DNA of 64,000 nt, taken from contig NZ_CP120360.1 in NCBI RefSeq assembly GCF_029510815.1, forward strand, positions 2,232,001 to 2,296,000. Direction: 5' to 3'. Every line of letters begins with the position of its first letter. Within the stretch, counting starts at the first letter, position 1. This document shows positions 8,436-17,678 of this stretch, in pieces. The position numbers were made by a program, and so were the translations under genes. This stretch comes from Janibacter sp. DB-40. Its GTDB lineage: Bacteria > Actinomycetota > Actinomycetes > Actinomycetales > Dermatophilaceae. Under the pieces are notes generated by a model that was not told the origin of the DNA, made no database searches, and worked only from the letters and a program-made list of their open reading frames with translations.

Positions 8436-9800
8436 ATGACCTCGACGCTCGACCCCGCCTCCCCCAGCCGCACCGCAGCCGCAACCCCCACCGGCCCCGT
8501 CCGACGGGCCGGCCGGTGGATCGACCACTGGGACCCTGAGGACCCGGACTTCTGGGCGGGTGGCGGCCGGACGACCGCTCTGCGCAACCTGCGGCACTCG
8601 GTCGGGGCGGAGTTCCTCGGGTTCTGCGTCTGGGCGGTGTGGAGCGTCGTCGTCCCGCAGCTGCCGGCGGCAGGGTTCGACCTCACCCTCGACGAGCAGT
8701 TCTGGCTCATCGCCGTCCCGAGCCTCGTCGGCGCGCTCCTGCGGGTGCCCTACACCTTCGCGGTGCCGCTCTTCGGCGGCCGGAACTGGACGGTGTTCTC
8801 CGCCCTGCTCCTCCTCCTGCCGACCCTCGCACTGGCCTGGGTCGTCGGGCGGCCGGAGACCCCCTTCGTCGCCCTGCTCGCGATCGCAGCCCTCGCCGGC
8901 TTCGGCGGAGGCAACTTCGCCTCCTCGATGACGAACATCTCCTTCTTCTTCCCCGAGGCCGAGAAGGGAAAGGCGTTGGGGCTCAACGCCGCCGGTGGCA
9001 ACCTCGGCACCGGGATCGTCCAGCTCGTCATCCCCTCGATCATCGCGATCGGTGCCGGGATCCACCTCGAGCGCGCCGGGCTCGTCTTCGTCCCGCTCGC
9101 GCTGCTCGCGGCCCTGGGCGCCTGGCGGGGCATGGACAACCTCAGCACCGCCACCTCCGACCACCGCAGCTGGACGAAGGCCGCCACCCACCCGCACACG
9201 TGGGTCATCTCCACGCTGTACATCGGTACCTTCGGGTCCTTCATCGGGTACTCGGCCGCCTTCCCGACCCTGCTGCGGACCCAGTTCCCGGAGGTCACGA
9301 CGACGATCGCCTTTCTCGGAGCGCTCCTCGGCGCCTTCAGCCGGCCGGTCGGCGGCGCCATCGCCGACCGGCTCGGCGGGGCGCGGGTGACGATCGCCGC
9401 CTTCGCGGTCATGGGCCTGGCCGCGGGCTCGGCGATCCTCGCCCTCCATCTCCACTCGTTCGCCCTCTTCCTCGCCTCCTTCCTCGTGCTCTTCACCGGG
9501 TCCGGCATCGGCAACGGCGCGACGTACCGGATGATCCCGGCCGTCTTCCGGGCCGGTGCCCGCGACGGGGACGAGCTGGCCGTGGCCCGGCGCGGTGCCG
9601 CCGGGTGCATCGGGATCGCCGGCGCGGTCGGCGCCCTCGGTGGCTTCCTCGTCCCCCGCGGCTTCGCGATGTCCGCCACCGCACACGACTCGCTCGTCCC
9701 GGCCATCGGCGTCTTCATCGCCGCCTACGTGGTCATGGCGACGCTCACCTGGGCGATCTACCTGCGGCGCGGCGCGCGGCTGAGCGGCGCGGGCATCTGA
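8436..9800 (+). CDS. narK: nitrate/nitrite MFS transporter (NNP family)
   Basis: A 454-residue membrane transporter with about 12 hydrophobic segments. The NNP signatures are present: the N-terminal WIDHWDPEDPDFW, and the nitrate signature GFGGGNFASSMTNISFFFPEAEKG, with its second half LGLNAAGGNLGTG. A second conserved repeat is GSGIGNGATYRMIP in the C-terminal half. It brings nitrate in and may exchange nitrite. First gene of the assimilation operon; its TGA stop shares one base with the ATG of the nitrate reductase. Nitrogen control by GlnR is likely from the box just upstream. Confidence 0.93.
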   Translation: MTSTLDPASPSRTAAATPTGPVRRAGRWIDHWDPEDPDFWAGGGRTTALRNLRHSVGAEFLGFCVWAVWSVVVPQLPAAGFDLTLDEQFWLIAVPSLVGALLRVPYTFAVPLFGGRNWTVFSALLLLLPTLALAWVVGRPETPFVALLAIAALAGFGGGNFASSMTNISFFFPEAEKGKALGLNAAGGNLGTGIVQLVIPSIIAIGAGIHLERAGLVFVPLALLAALGAWRGMDNLSTATSDHRSWTKAATHPHTWVISTLYIGTFGSFIGYSAAFPTLLRTQFPEVTTTIAFLGALLGAFSRPVGGAIADRLGGARVTIAAFAVMGLAAGSAILALHLHSFALFLASFLVLFTGSGIGNGATYRMIPAVFRAGARDGDELAVARRGAAGCIGIAGAVGALGGFLVPRGFAMSATAHDSLVPAIGVFIAAYVVMATLTWAIYLRRGARLSGAGI

Positions 9801-11953
9801 TGACCGAGAGCCACTGCCCCTACTGCGCGCTGCAGTGCGCGATGTCCCTGACCCCCTCCGCCGACGAGAGCGCCCCACCCCTCGACGTGGCGGGCCGGGA
9901 CTTCCCGACCAACAGAGGAGGGCTGTGCCGCAAGGGGTGGACGTCCGCCGAGCTGCTGCGGGCACCGGACCGGCTCACCGCACCGCTGCTCCGTGGTGAT
10001 GACGGCGAGCTCCACGAGGTCGCCTGGCACGAGGCCCTGGACGTCCTCGCCGACCGGTTGCGTGGCATCGCCGAGTCGCACGGCCCCGACGCCGTGGCCG
10101 TCTTCGGTGGTGGCGGTCTGACCAACGAGAAGGCCTACCAGCTGGGGAAGTTCGCCCGGATCGCCCTGCGCACGAAGAACATCGACTACAACGGTCGCTT
10201 CTGCATGGCCTCCGCGGCAGCGGCCGCCAACCGCTCCCTCGGCATGGACCGCGGGCTGCCCTTCCCCGTCACGGATCTCGACGGTTCCGGCGCGGTGCTG
10301 CTGCTCGGGAGCAACGTCGCCGAGACGATGCCGCCCTTCCTCGGGCACCTCACGGGCGCGCGCGCCACCGGCGGTCTGCTCGTCGTCGATCCCCGGCGCT
10401 CGGCCACGGCGGACCTCGCCGCGCAGGAGCAGGGGCTGCACCTGCAGCCGGTGCCCGGAACCGATCTGGTCGTGCTGCAGGCGATGCTGCACGTCGTCTT
10501 CGCCGAGTCGCTCGCCGACGACGCCTATCTCGCGGCACGCACGACCGGGCTCGACGAGGTCATCAGGTCCGTCGCGGCTTGGTGGCCCGAGCGGGCCGAG
10601 CAGGTGTGCGGCGTCCCCGCCGACGACCTGCGGGCAGCGGCCCGCATCCTCGCGGCCGCCAGCCCCTCCCGGGGTGGCCCCGGCGCGCACGTGCTCACCG
10701 GGCGCGGCGTCGAGCAGTCCACCCAGGGCACCGCGACGGTCACGGCGGCGATCAACCTCTCGCTGGCCCTGGGGCTCGTCGGGCGCGACGGGAGCGGCTA
10801 CGGTGCCCTCACCGGGCAGGGCAACGGCCAGGGCGGACGCGAGCACGGGCAGAAGGCCGACCAGCTCCCCGGCTATCGGCTGATCGAGGACCCGGAGGCA
10901 CGCGCGCACGTGGCCGCGGTGTGGGGCGTCGACGCCGACGACCTGCCCGGCGCCGGTCTGCCGGCCGTGGCGCTCCTGCGTTCCCTCGGCACGTCGACCG
11001 GCCCCCGGGCACTGCTCGTCCACGGCGCCAACCCGGTCGTCAGCGCGCCCCGGGCCGACGAGGTCGCCGCCCGCCTGCGCTCGCTCGACCTGCTGGTCGT
11101 CAGCGACATCGTCCCCTCGGAGACGGCCGCCCTCGCCGACGTCGTCCTGCCCGTCACGCAGTGGGCCGAGGAGGAGGGCACGATGACCACCCTCGAGGGT
11201 CGGGTCATCCGGCGACGCACGGCGATCGACCCGCCCTCCGGCGTCGTCTCCGAGCTGTGGGTGTGGGCCGAGCTCGCCGCGCGCCTCGACGCGCCGGGGA
11301 CCTGGTCGACGGATCCCGCCGAGGTCTTCGACGAGCTCGCCCGAGCCAGCGCGGGAGGCCGCGCGGACTACTCCGGCCTGAGCCACGCGCGCCTCGACCG
11401 CGAGCCGGACCTGCACTGGCCCTGCCCCGCAACGGACGAAGGTCGGGCCCCGCATCCCGGCACCCCGCGCGCCTTCCTCGAGCGCTTCCCCACACCGGAC
11501 GGGCGCGCGCGGCTCGTCGCCGTCGACCACGTCGGACCTGCCGAGCACCTGCGCGCCGATGCGCCGCTCTTCCTCATCACCGGGCGCGTCCTCGAGCACT
11601 ACCAGTCCGGCTCCCAGACCCGGCGGGTCGCGGCCCTGCACGCCGCGCAGCCCACCCCCTTCGTCGAGGTGCACCCGCTGCTCGCCCACCGCCTGGGGGT
11701 GGAGGAGGGTGATGCGCTCGACCTGCGCACCGCGCGGGCCACGGTCACCGCACCCGCCCGGATCACCGATCGCGTCCGTGCCGACACGGTCTTCATGCCC
11801 TTCCACTTCGGTGGTGCGGGGGGCGTCAACAGGGCGACCAACGACGCGGTCGACCCGATCTCGTCGATGCCGGAGTTCAAGGTCTGCGCGGTCGACGTGG
11901 GACCCGCCTCGCCCACCCTCCGGTCCCCCGACGCACAGGAGGTCGACGCATGA
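9800..11953 (+). CDS. nasA: assimilatory nitrate reductase, molybdopterin catalytic subunit
   Basis: A 717-residue cytoplasmic molybdenum enzyme that reduces nitrate to nitrite. The N-terminus carries the 4Fe-4S ligands C6, C9, C13 and C43. The bis-MGD domains follow: GGGGLTNEKAYQLGKFAR, DYNGRFCMASA (the Cys is the likely Mo region), GSNVAETMPP, LTGRGVEQSTQGT, QGNGQGGREHGQKADQLPG and the C-terminal molybdopterin-binding GRVLEHYQSGSQTRR. There is no twin-arginine signal, which fits an assimilatory rather than periplasmic enzyme. Coupled to narK by TGATG and to the next gene by ATGA. The name nasA follows Streptomyces usage. Confidence 0.93.
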   Translation: MTESHCPYCALQCAMSLTPSADESAPPLDVAGRDFPTNRGGLCRKGWTSAELLRAPDRLTAPLLRGDDGELHEVAWHEALDVLADRLRGIAESHGPDAVAVFGGGGLTNEKAYQLGKFARIALRTKNIDYNGRFCMASAAAAANRSLGMDRGLPFPVTDLDGSGAVLLLGSNVAETMPPFLGHLTGARATGGLLVVDPRRSATADLAAQEQGLHLQPVPGTDLVVLQAMLHVVFAESLADDAYLAARTTGLDEVIRSVAAWWPERAEQVCGVPADDLRAAARILAAASPSRGGPGAHVLTGRGVEQSTQGTATVTAAINLSLALGLVGRDGSGYGALTGQGNGQGGREHGQKADQLPGYRLIEDPEARAHVAAVWGVDADDLPGAGLPAVALLRSLGTSTGPRALLVHGANPVVSAPRADEVAARLRSLDLLVVSDIVPSETAALADVVLPVTQWAEEEGTMTTLEGRVIRRRTAIDPPSGVVSELWVWAELAARLDAPGTWSTDPAEVFDELARASAGGRADYSGLSHARLDREPDLHWPCPATDEGRAPHPGTPRAFLERFPTPDGRARLVAVDHVGPAEHLRADAPLFLITGRVLEHYQSGSQTRRVAALHAAQPTPFVEVHPLLAHRLGVEEGDALDLRTARATVTAPARITDRVRADTVFMPFHFGGAGGVNRATNDAVDPISSMPEFKVCAVDVGPASPTLRSPDAQEVDA

Positions 11954-13473
11954 GCCACATCATCGTCATCGGGTACGGGATGGTCGGGTCCCGCTTCGTC
12001 GAGGACCTCACCGCCGCCGACCGGGACGGGGAGCACCTCGTGACCGTGCTCGGTGACGAGGCCTGCGAGCCCTACAACCGGGTGCTGCTCAGCGACGTCG
12101 TCGCCGGCTCCCGAGGGCTGTCGACCATCGGGCTGCCCGCGGCCGACCACCCACGCCTGACGGTGCGGCGTGGCACGCCCGTGCGCTCGATCGACCGGGG
12201 ACGGCGCGACGTCGTCCTCGCCGACGACTCGCGCATCCCCTATGACCATCTCGTGCTCGCCACCGGCGCCTCTGCCCGTGTCCCCGCCCTCCCGGGGATC
12301 GACGAGGGCGACCTCCCCGGCGGGGTGCACGTGCTGCGATCCATCGACGACGCCCGGGAGATCGTCGCCGCAACGCTCAACGCCCGACGTGCGATCGTGC
12401 TCGGTGGCGGAGTGCTCGGGCTCGAGGCCGCCACCGGGCTGGCCGCCCGCGACCTCGCGGTCACCGTCGTCCACCCGGGCCGGGCGCTCATGGAGCGACA
12501 GCTCGACGAGGACGCCAGCCGCGTCGTGGAGTCGACGCTGCGTCGCACCGGCGTCGACCAGCGCGTCGGTGTCGGCGCGCAGGAGGTGGTCGTCGAGGAC
12601 GGCCGGCTTCGCCGGGTCCGCCTGACCAACGGCGAGGTCCTCGCCGCCGACCTCCTCGTCATCTCCACGGGCACGATCGCCAACACCACGCTGGCCGCCG
12701 ACGCGGGCATCGCCGTCGAGCGCGGCGTCCTCGTCGACGCCGACCTCACCACCAGCGACGTGCACGTCCGTGCCATCGGCGACTGCGCCCAGCCCCCGGG
12801 CGGGTCGAGCGGCCTGGTCGCCCAGGGCTGGGAGCACGCCCGCCGGTTGGCCGACCTGCTCACCGGGAACGATCCGGGGTCGGTGACCACCGGCGCCGGC
12901 GACGTGGTCAAGCCCAAGACCCGAGGAGTCGACATCGTCACCATGGGCATCGACGGAAGCACGCGCACCACGGACCCGGCGCTGCGCGTCATGCGACTCA
13001 GCGACCCGTCCGCCGGTCGGCACCTCGAGATCGTCGTCCGCGACGGGCTGCTCGTCGGGGCCACCGCCATCGGGGCGGGCCGGATCGGCACCGACCTCGT
13101 CACCAGCTACACGCGCCGGACCCCCCTTCCCGCGGATCCGGCCCACCTGCTGCTGCCGGCCATCGCCCCGTCAGCCGCGAGCACCCGGCAGGACTCCCCC
13201 ACGCTCGTCCCCGACCGCGCGACGATCTGTCGCTGCAACGGTGTGACGAAGGCGGACATCCGCGCCGAGTTCCACTCCGGCGCAACGAGTCTCGAGGACG
13301 TCGCCGAGCGGACCAAGGCCACCACCGGATGCGGGGGATGTACCGACGCCGTCTGCGGCATCCTCGACTGGCTCACGCAGGACACCCGCTCACAGGCGGA
13401 GCCGCCCCCGCGAGAGGAGCGGTTCACGCCGGAGAAACACGATGCTGACCGACCCGAAACGAGGGCTTCCTAA
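11950..13473 (+). CDS. NAD(P)/FAD oxidoreductase with C-terminal BFD [2Fe-2S] domain (nitrate reductase electron-transfer partner)
   Basis: A 507-residue protein that resembles the N-terminal half of NirB. It opens with the dinucleotide fold IIVIGYGMVGSRF, has the FAD strand YDHLVLATGASARVP and a second NAD-binding GGGVLGLEAATGLA, then HVRAIGDCA. The C-terminal part carries the BFD-type cluster ligands CRCNGVTKADI and TGCGGC. Placed between the catalytic nitrate reductase and nirB with a 4-base overlap, it is the likely route of electrons from NAD(P)H to nitrate reductase, as in Bacillus NasB. It carries no siroheme domain. The tail after residue 475 is charged and disordered. Confidence 0.88.
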   Translation: MSHIIVIGYGMVGSRFVEDLTAADRDGEHLVTVLGDEACEPYNRVLLSDVVAGSRGLSTIGLPAADHPRLTVRRGTPVRSIDRGRRDVVLADDSRIPYDHLVLATGASARVPALPGIDEGDLPGGVHVLRSIDDAREIVAATLNARRAIVLGGGVLGLEAATGLAARDLAVTVVHPGRALMERQLDEDASRVVESTLRRTGVDQRVGVGAQEVVVEDGRLRRVRLTNGEVLAADLLVISTGTIANTTLAADAGIAVERGVLVDADLTTSDVHVRAIGDCAQPPGGSSGLVAQGWEHARRLADLLTGNDPGSVTTGAGDVVKPKTRGVDIVTMGIDGSTRTTDPALRVMRLSDPSAGRHLEIVVRDGLLVGATAIGAGRIGTDLVTSYTRRTPLPADPAHLLLPAIAPSAASTRQDSPTLVPDRATICRCNGVTKADIRAEFHSGATSLEDVAERTKATTGCGGCTDAVCGILDWLTQDTRSQAEPPPREERFTPEKHDADRPETRAS

Positions 13474-13474
13474 C

Positions 13475-16075
13475 GTGAGCGCCATGCCAGAGGACACCGC
13501 ACCGACCGCCTCTCCCCAGCACCTGGTCATCGTCGGCGGAGGAATGGTCGCCCGCCGTCTGGTCGACGCCCTCCGGGAGCGCGACGGCCGGGGCCGGTGG
13601 GCGATCACGCTCATCGGCGAGGAACCGCGCGCTCCCTACGACCGCGTCGCGCTGACCTCGTACTTCGCCGGGCGCGACCCCGAGGACCTCGCCCTGGGCG
13701 GACAGGATCTCTGGGACGACCCCCTCGTCACGCTCCTGCGGGGCGTGCGCGTCGAGAGCATCGACCGCACGGCGCGCAGGGTCAGCACGAGCACCGGGTC
13801 GACCCTCGACTACGACGCCCTCGTGCTCGCCACCGGTTCTTTCGCCGCCGTCCCCCCGGTCCCCGGGAACGACCTCCGGGGAGCCTTCGTCTACCGCACC
13901 ATCGACGACGTCGCCGACCTGCGCGCCTACGTCGAGTCCCGCCGGGAGGAGCTCGATCGCCCCGTCAGCGGCGCAGTCGTCGGTGGTGGTCTCCTCGGTC
14001 TCGAGGCGGCCGGAGCACTGCGCGCCCTGGACGTCGACACGACCGTCGTCGAGTTCGCGCCGCGCCTGATGCCCCTTCAGGTCGACGAGGGTGGGGGCGA
14101 GGGACTCGCGCGCCTCATCGAGGGTCTGGGCGTCACGGTCCGCACCTCCACGGCCACGTCGATGGTTGTGGGTGAGCGCGGCGCCGTCCGCGGCATGACG
14201 TTCTCCGAGGGCCCCGACCTCGACGTCGACGTCGTGATCTTCGCCGTCGGTGTCCGGCCCCGCGACGAGCTCGCACGGCAGGCGGGTCTCGAGGTCGGCG
14301 AACGCGGCGGCGTCGTCGTCGACGACGCCTGCGCCACGGCGGACCCCGCCATCTGGGCCATTGGGGAGGTCGCCAACATCGGTGGCCGCTGCCTGGGACT
14401 CGTCGCGCCCGGCTACACGATGGCGGAGATCGTCGCCGACCGACTCCTCGGCGGCGGCGGCACCTTCCCGGGGGCGGACCTGTCGACCAAGCTCAAGCTC
14501 CTCGGGGTCGACGTCGCGAGCTTCGGTGATGCCTTCGCGCAGGAGCCGGGTGGTCTCGAGGTCGTCATCTCCGACCCCGTGGCGGGCGTGTACAAGAAGC
14601 TCGTCATGAGCGACGACGCACGCACCCTGCGCGGGGGCATCCTCGTCGGCGACGCCAGCGCCTACGCCGCCCTTCGTCCCATGGTGGGGCGCGAGCTCGG
14701 GGGCGACCCGGCGGCGTACCTGCTGCCCGAAGGGAGCGCGCCGGCGCCGACCGGCGACCTGCCGGAGGAGACCGCCGTGTGCTCGTGCAACAACGTCACG
14801 GCGGGTCGGATCCGCGGCTCGGTCAGGGACGAGGGCTGCACCGACCTGGCCGGGGTCAAGGCGTGCACCCGGGCCGGCACGAGCTGTGGATCCTGCCTTC
14901 CGCTGGTGAAGAAGATCGTCGCCGCGGAGCTGACGAAGTCCGGTGTCGAGGTGAGCACCGCCCTCTGCGAGCACTTCGGGCTCTCTCGCGCCGAGCTCTT
15001 CGACGTCGTGCGTGTTCAGGGGCTGACGACCTTCAGCGAGATCATCGAGCGACACGGCACGGGCCGCGGCTGCGACATCTGCAAGCCGGTCATCGGCTCG
15101 ATCCTCGCCTCGCTCGGCACCGGCCACATCCTCGAGGGCGAGCGGGCCACCCTGCAGGACACCAACGACTTCGTCATGGCCAACCTCCAGAAGGACGGCT
15201 CCTACTCCGTCGTCCCGCGCATCCCCGGGGGCGAGGTCACCCCCGAGGGCCTCATCGCGATCGGCCAGGTCGCCAAGGACTTCGGGCTCTACACGAAGAT
15301 CACCGGGGGCCAGCGCGTCGACCTCTTCGGCGCCCGGATCGACCAGCTCCCGGGCATCTGGGCACGCCTGGTCGACGCGGGCTTCGAGTCCGGGCACGCC
15401 TACGGCAAGTCGCTGCGGACGGTGAAGTCCTGCGTGGGGTCGACCTGGTGCCGATTCGGCGTGCAGGACTCGGTGGGCCTGGCCATCGACCTCGAGCTGC
15501 GTTACCGGGGGCTGCGCTCCCCCCACAAGATCAAGCTCGGCGTCTCCGGCTGTGCCCGCGAGTGCGCCGAGGCCAGGGGCAAGGACGTCGGGGTCATCGC
15601 CACGGACAACGGGTGGAACGTCTACGTCGGCGGCAACGGCGGATTCACCCCGCGCCATGCCCGGCTGCTCGCCGAGGACCTCGACACCGAGACGCTCGTG
15701 CGCACGATCGACCGCTTCCTCATGTACTACGTGCGCACGGCCGACCGGCTCCAGCGCACCGCCCCGTGGATCGAGGACCACGAAGGTGGACTCGACGCCA
15801 TCCGCGCGGTCGTCCTCGAGGACAGCCTCGGCATCGCCGACGACCTCGACTCGGCCATGGCGACGCACGTGGGCACCTACCGGGACGAGTGGGCCGCGAC
15901 GCTCGCCGACCCGGACAAGCTCGCCCGGTTCGCCTCCTTCGTCAACGCCCCCGACGTCGTCGACGACTCGCTCGCCTACGTCGGCGAGCGCGGGCAGGCC
16001 CGCCCCGCAACACCCGAGGAACGCTCCTCGGACTCCGTGATCATCGCCGGCACGACCCTGGAGGTCCGCTCATGA
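13475..16075 (+). CDS. nirB: NAD(P)H nitrite reductase, large subunit
   Basis: An 866-residue siroheme enzyme reducing nitrite to ammonium. Order of domains: FAD/NAD module (HLVIVGGGMVARR, VVGGGLLGLEAAGAL), BFD-type Fe-S segment beginning CSCNNVTAGRI near residue 435 and GTSCGSCLPLV, then the ferredoxin-like and siroheme domains with KSCVGSTWCRFG (about 651) and SGCARECAEA (about 691) that hold the 4Fe-4S/siroheme. The GTG at 13475 is chosen as start because GAGGG lies nine bases upstream and only one base separates it from the previous stop; an ATG three codons later is the alternative. Overlaps nirD by ATGA. Confidence 0.95.
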   Translation: MSAMPEDTAPTASPQHLVIVGGGMVARRLVDALRERDGRGRWAITLIGEEPRAPYDRVALTSYFAGRDPEDLALGGQDLWDDPLVTLLRGVRVESIDRTARRVSTSTGSTLDYDALVLATGSFAAVPPVPGNDLRGAFVYRTIDDVADLRAYVESRREELDRPVSGAVVGGGLLGLEAAGALRALDVDTTVVEFAPRLMPLQVDEGGGEGLARLIEGLGVTVRTSTATSMVVGERGAVRGMTFSEGPDLDVDVVIFAVGVRPRDELARQAGLEVGERGGVVVDDACATADPAIWAIGEVANIGGRCLGLVAPGYTMAEIVADRLLGGGGTFPGADLSTKLKLLGVDVASFGDAFAQEPGGLEVVISDPVAGVYKKLVMSDDARTLRGGILVGDASAYAALRPMVGRELGGDPAAYLLPEGSAPAPTGDLPEETAVCSCNNVTAGRIRGSVRDEGCTDLAGVKACTRAGTSCGSCLPLVKKIVAAELTKSGVEVSTALCEHFGLSRAELFDVVRVQGLTTFSEIIERHGTGRGCDICKPVIGSILASLGTGHILEGERATLQDTNDFVMANLQKDGSYSVVPRIPGGEVTPEGLIAIGQVAKDFGLYTKITGGQRVDLFGARIDQLPGIWARLVDAGFESGHAYGKSLRTVKSCVGSTWCRFGVQDSVGLAIDLELRYRGLRSPHKIKLGVSGCARECAEARGKDVGVIATDNGWNVYVGGNGGFTPRHARLLAEDLDTETLVRTIDRFLMYYVRTADRLQRTAPWIEDHEGGLDAIRAVVLEDSLGIADDLDSAMATHVGTYRDEWAATLADPDKLARFASFVNAPDVVDDSLAYVGERGQARPATPEERSSDSVIIAGTTLEVRS

Positions 16076-16461
16076 CCGCTGCACCCCCGACGACGCGCGT
16101 GCGTCTGTGCGCACTGACCGACCTCGTCCCCGAGCGCGGTTCCGTCGCCCTCGTCGGCGGCGTGCAGGTGGCGCTCGTGCGCACCCACGACGACGACGTC
16201 CACGCCATCGCCAACCTCGACCCGTACAGCGGCGCGCAGGTCATCGCCCGTGGCCTCGTGGGCACCCGGGGAGGGAGGCCGACGATCATCTCGCCGATGT
16301 TCAAGCAGGTCTTCGACCTGCGTACCGGGGAGTGCCTGGACCCGATCGGGCGGGAGCCGGTGTCCCTGCGCACCTGGCCCGCCGCGGTCGTCGACGGCCA
16401 GGTCGTCCTCGAGACCACGGGCGATGACGGTGTGGCTCCTTCTCCCGTCGGCGGTTCCTGA
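16072..16461 (+). CDS. nirD: nitrite reductase small subunit
   Basis: A 129-residue Rieske-like fold subunit of the assimilatory nitrite reductase. Typical segments are VRLCALTDLVPERG, VALVRTHDDDVHAIANLDPYSGAQVIARG, and PMFKQVFDLRTGECLD. The Cys and His residues that bind the [2Fe-2S] cluster in true Rieske proteins are absent, as is normal for NirD, so the role is structural. Starts inside the nirB stop (ATGA). Followed after one base by nnaR. Confidence 0.93.
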   Translation: MTAAPPTTRVRLCALTDLVPERGSVALVGGVQVALVRTHDDDVHAIANLDPYSGAQVIARGLVGTRGGRPTIISPMFKQVFDLRTGECLDPIGREPVSLRTWPAAVVDGQVVLETTGDDGVAPSPVGGS

Positions 16462-16462
16462 C

Positions 16463-17572
16463 GTGAGCCTGCCGAAGCTGCTCTCGGGGTGCGTCGTCCT
16501 CGTCACCGCCGACCGACGGGCCGGGGACCTGCGTGCCGCGCTCGAGCGTCGTGGCGCGAGAGTCGTGCACACGCCCGCCCTGACGATCGTCCCCCACACC
16601 GCGGACGAGGAGCTGGTGCGCGCGACGTCCGCACTCCTGGACTCTCCGCCCGACACCGTCGTCGTGACGACGGCGATCGGCTTCCGCGGGTGGATCGAGG
16701 CGGCCGACGCGGCCGGTCGTGGGGACGAGCTGCACGACGTGCTCGCGCACGCCCGCGTCATCGCGCGCGGCCCCAAGGCGCGCGGAGCGATCCACGCCGC
16801 CGGGCTCGAGACGGACTGGGTGGCGGAGTCGGAGACCTCGGCCGAGATCCGCGACGTCCTCCTCACCGAGGGCGTTGCGGGACAACGCATCGCGGTGCAG
16901 CACCACGGTGCGGGCGCCGACGAGCTCGACCTCGACCTGGTGGCCGCCGGCGCCGAGGTCACCTCCCTCGTCGTCTACCGATGGGGTCCGCCGGTGGACC
17001 CGGACGCGGTCGCCTGCGGCGTCGACCAGGCCGCGGCCGGGGACCTCGACGTCGTGGTCTTCACGTCGGCACCAGCGGCGAGCGCGTGGATCGAGGTCGC
17101 CGACGCCGCCGGCGCGCTGCCGTCGATCGTCGCCCGGGCGGCGTCCGGGCGACTGCTCGTGGCGGCGGTCGGGTCGGTGACGGCACGACCCCTTCGTGGT
17201 GCGGGGATCGAGCCACTGCTGCCGGAGCGCAGCCGGCTCGGTTCGCTCGTGCGGGCGATCGTCGCCCACTACGAGGGCAGCATGGCCACCGCTCTCGACA
17301 CCGTCGCCGGACCGCTCCAGCTCCGCAGCACCGCGGCAGTGCTCGACGGCACGGTGCTCGCCGTCTCCCCGAGCGGCTTGGCGGTGCTGCACCTGCTCAC
17401 GGAGGCGAAGGGCGATGTCGTCAGCCGTGCCGAGGTGCTCGAGGTGCTCCCGGGGGACTCCGCGAACGGGCACGCCGTGGAGGTCGCCGTGGGCCGGCTC
17501 CGGGAGGCGATCGGTGACCGACGCGTCGTGGAGACCGTCGTCAAGCGCGGCTACCGGATCGGTCTGGCGTAG
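16463..17572 (+). CDS. nnaR: NnaR-type regulator: HemD-like sensor domain fused to winged helix
   Basis: A 369-residue two-domain protein. Residues 1 to about 265 form a uroporphyrinogen-III synthase fold (VLVTADRRAGDLRAALERRG, IARGPKARGA, VVVFTSAPAASAW, VAAVGSVTARPL). From about 275 a C-terminal OmpR-type winged helix follows, ending in the wing motif VETVVKRGYRIGL. This architecture and place match Streptomyces NnaR and the Rv0260c-like proteins, which act with GlnR on nitrate assimilation genes. The GTG start lies two bases after the nirD stop codon's last base. It is the last gene of the operon; a short hairpin follows. Confidence 0.88.
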   Translation: MSLPKLLSGCVVLVTADRRAGDLRAALERRGARVVHTPALTIVPHTADEELVRATSALLDSPPDTVVVTTAIGFRGWIEAADAAGRGDELHDVLAHARVIARGPKARGAIHAAGLETDWVAESETSAEIRDVLLTEGVAGQRIAVQHHGAGADELDLDLVAAGAEVTSLVVYRWGPPVDPDAVACGVDQAAAGDLDVVVFTSAPAASAWIEVADAAGALPSIVARAASGRLLVAAVGSVTARPLRGAGIEPLLPERSRLGSLVRAIVAHYEGSMATALDTVAGPLQLRSTAAVLDGTVLAVSPSGLAVLHLLTEAKGDVVSRAEVLEVLPGDSANGHAVEVAVGRLREAIGDRRVVETVVKRGYRIGLA

Positions 17573-17617
17573 CCGCCCGGACCGGTCGACCCCTCACGCC
17601 CCGCGCGAGGCGTCCAC

Positions 17618-17633
17618 GCCCCGGCGTCGGGGC
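17618..17633 (+). terminator. hairpin after the nitrate operon
   Basis: GCCCCG-GCGT-CGGGGC is a perfect 6-bp stem with a 4-base loop, 45 bases after the nnaR stop. There is no T run, which is common in high-GC actinobacteria. It could separate the nitrate operon from the serine hydrolase gene. Confidence 0.45.
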
Positions 17634-17678
17634 CACGATGTCTGTACCCCACGTGGACCGTGTGCAACGGTGAACGAC

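Noticed and set aside
6709..8484. 591-codon frame on the minus strand ending in ClpS
   Set aside because: All but the last 96 codons lie opposite pncB and carry no family sequence.
8639..11953. 1104-codon frame on the plus strand across the transporter and nitrate reductase
   Set aside because: Its first 380 codons are an Arg/Pro-rich shadow of narK; the real reductase starts at 9800.
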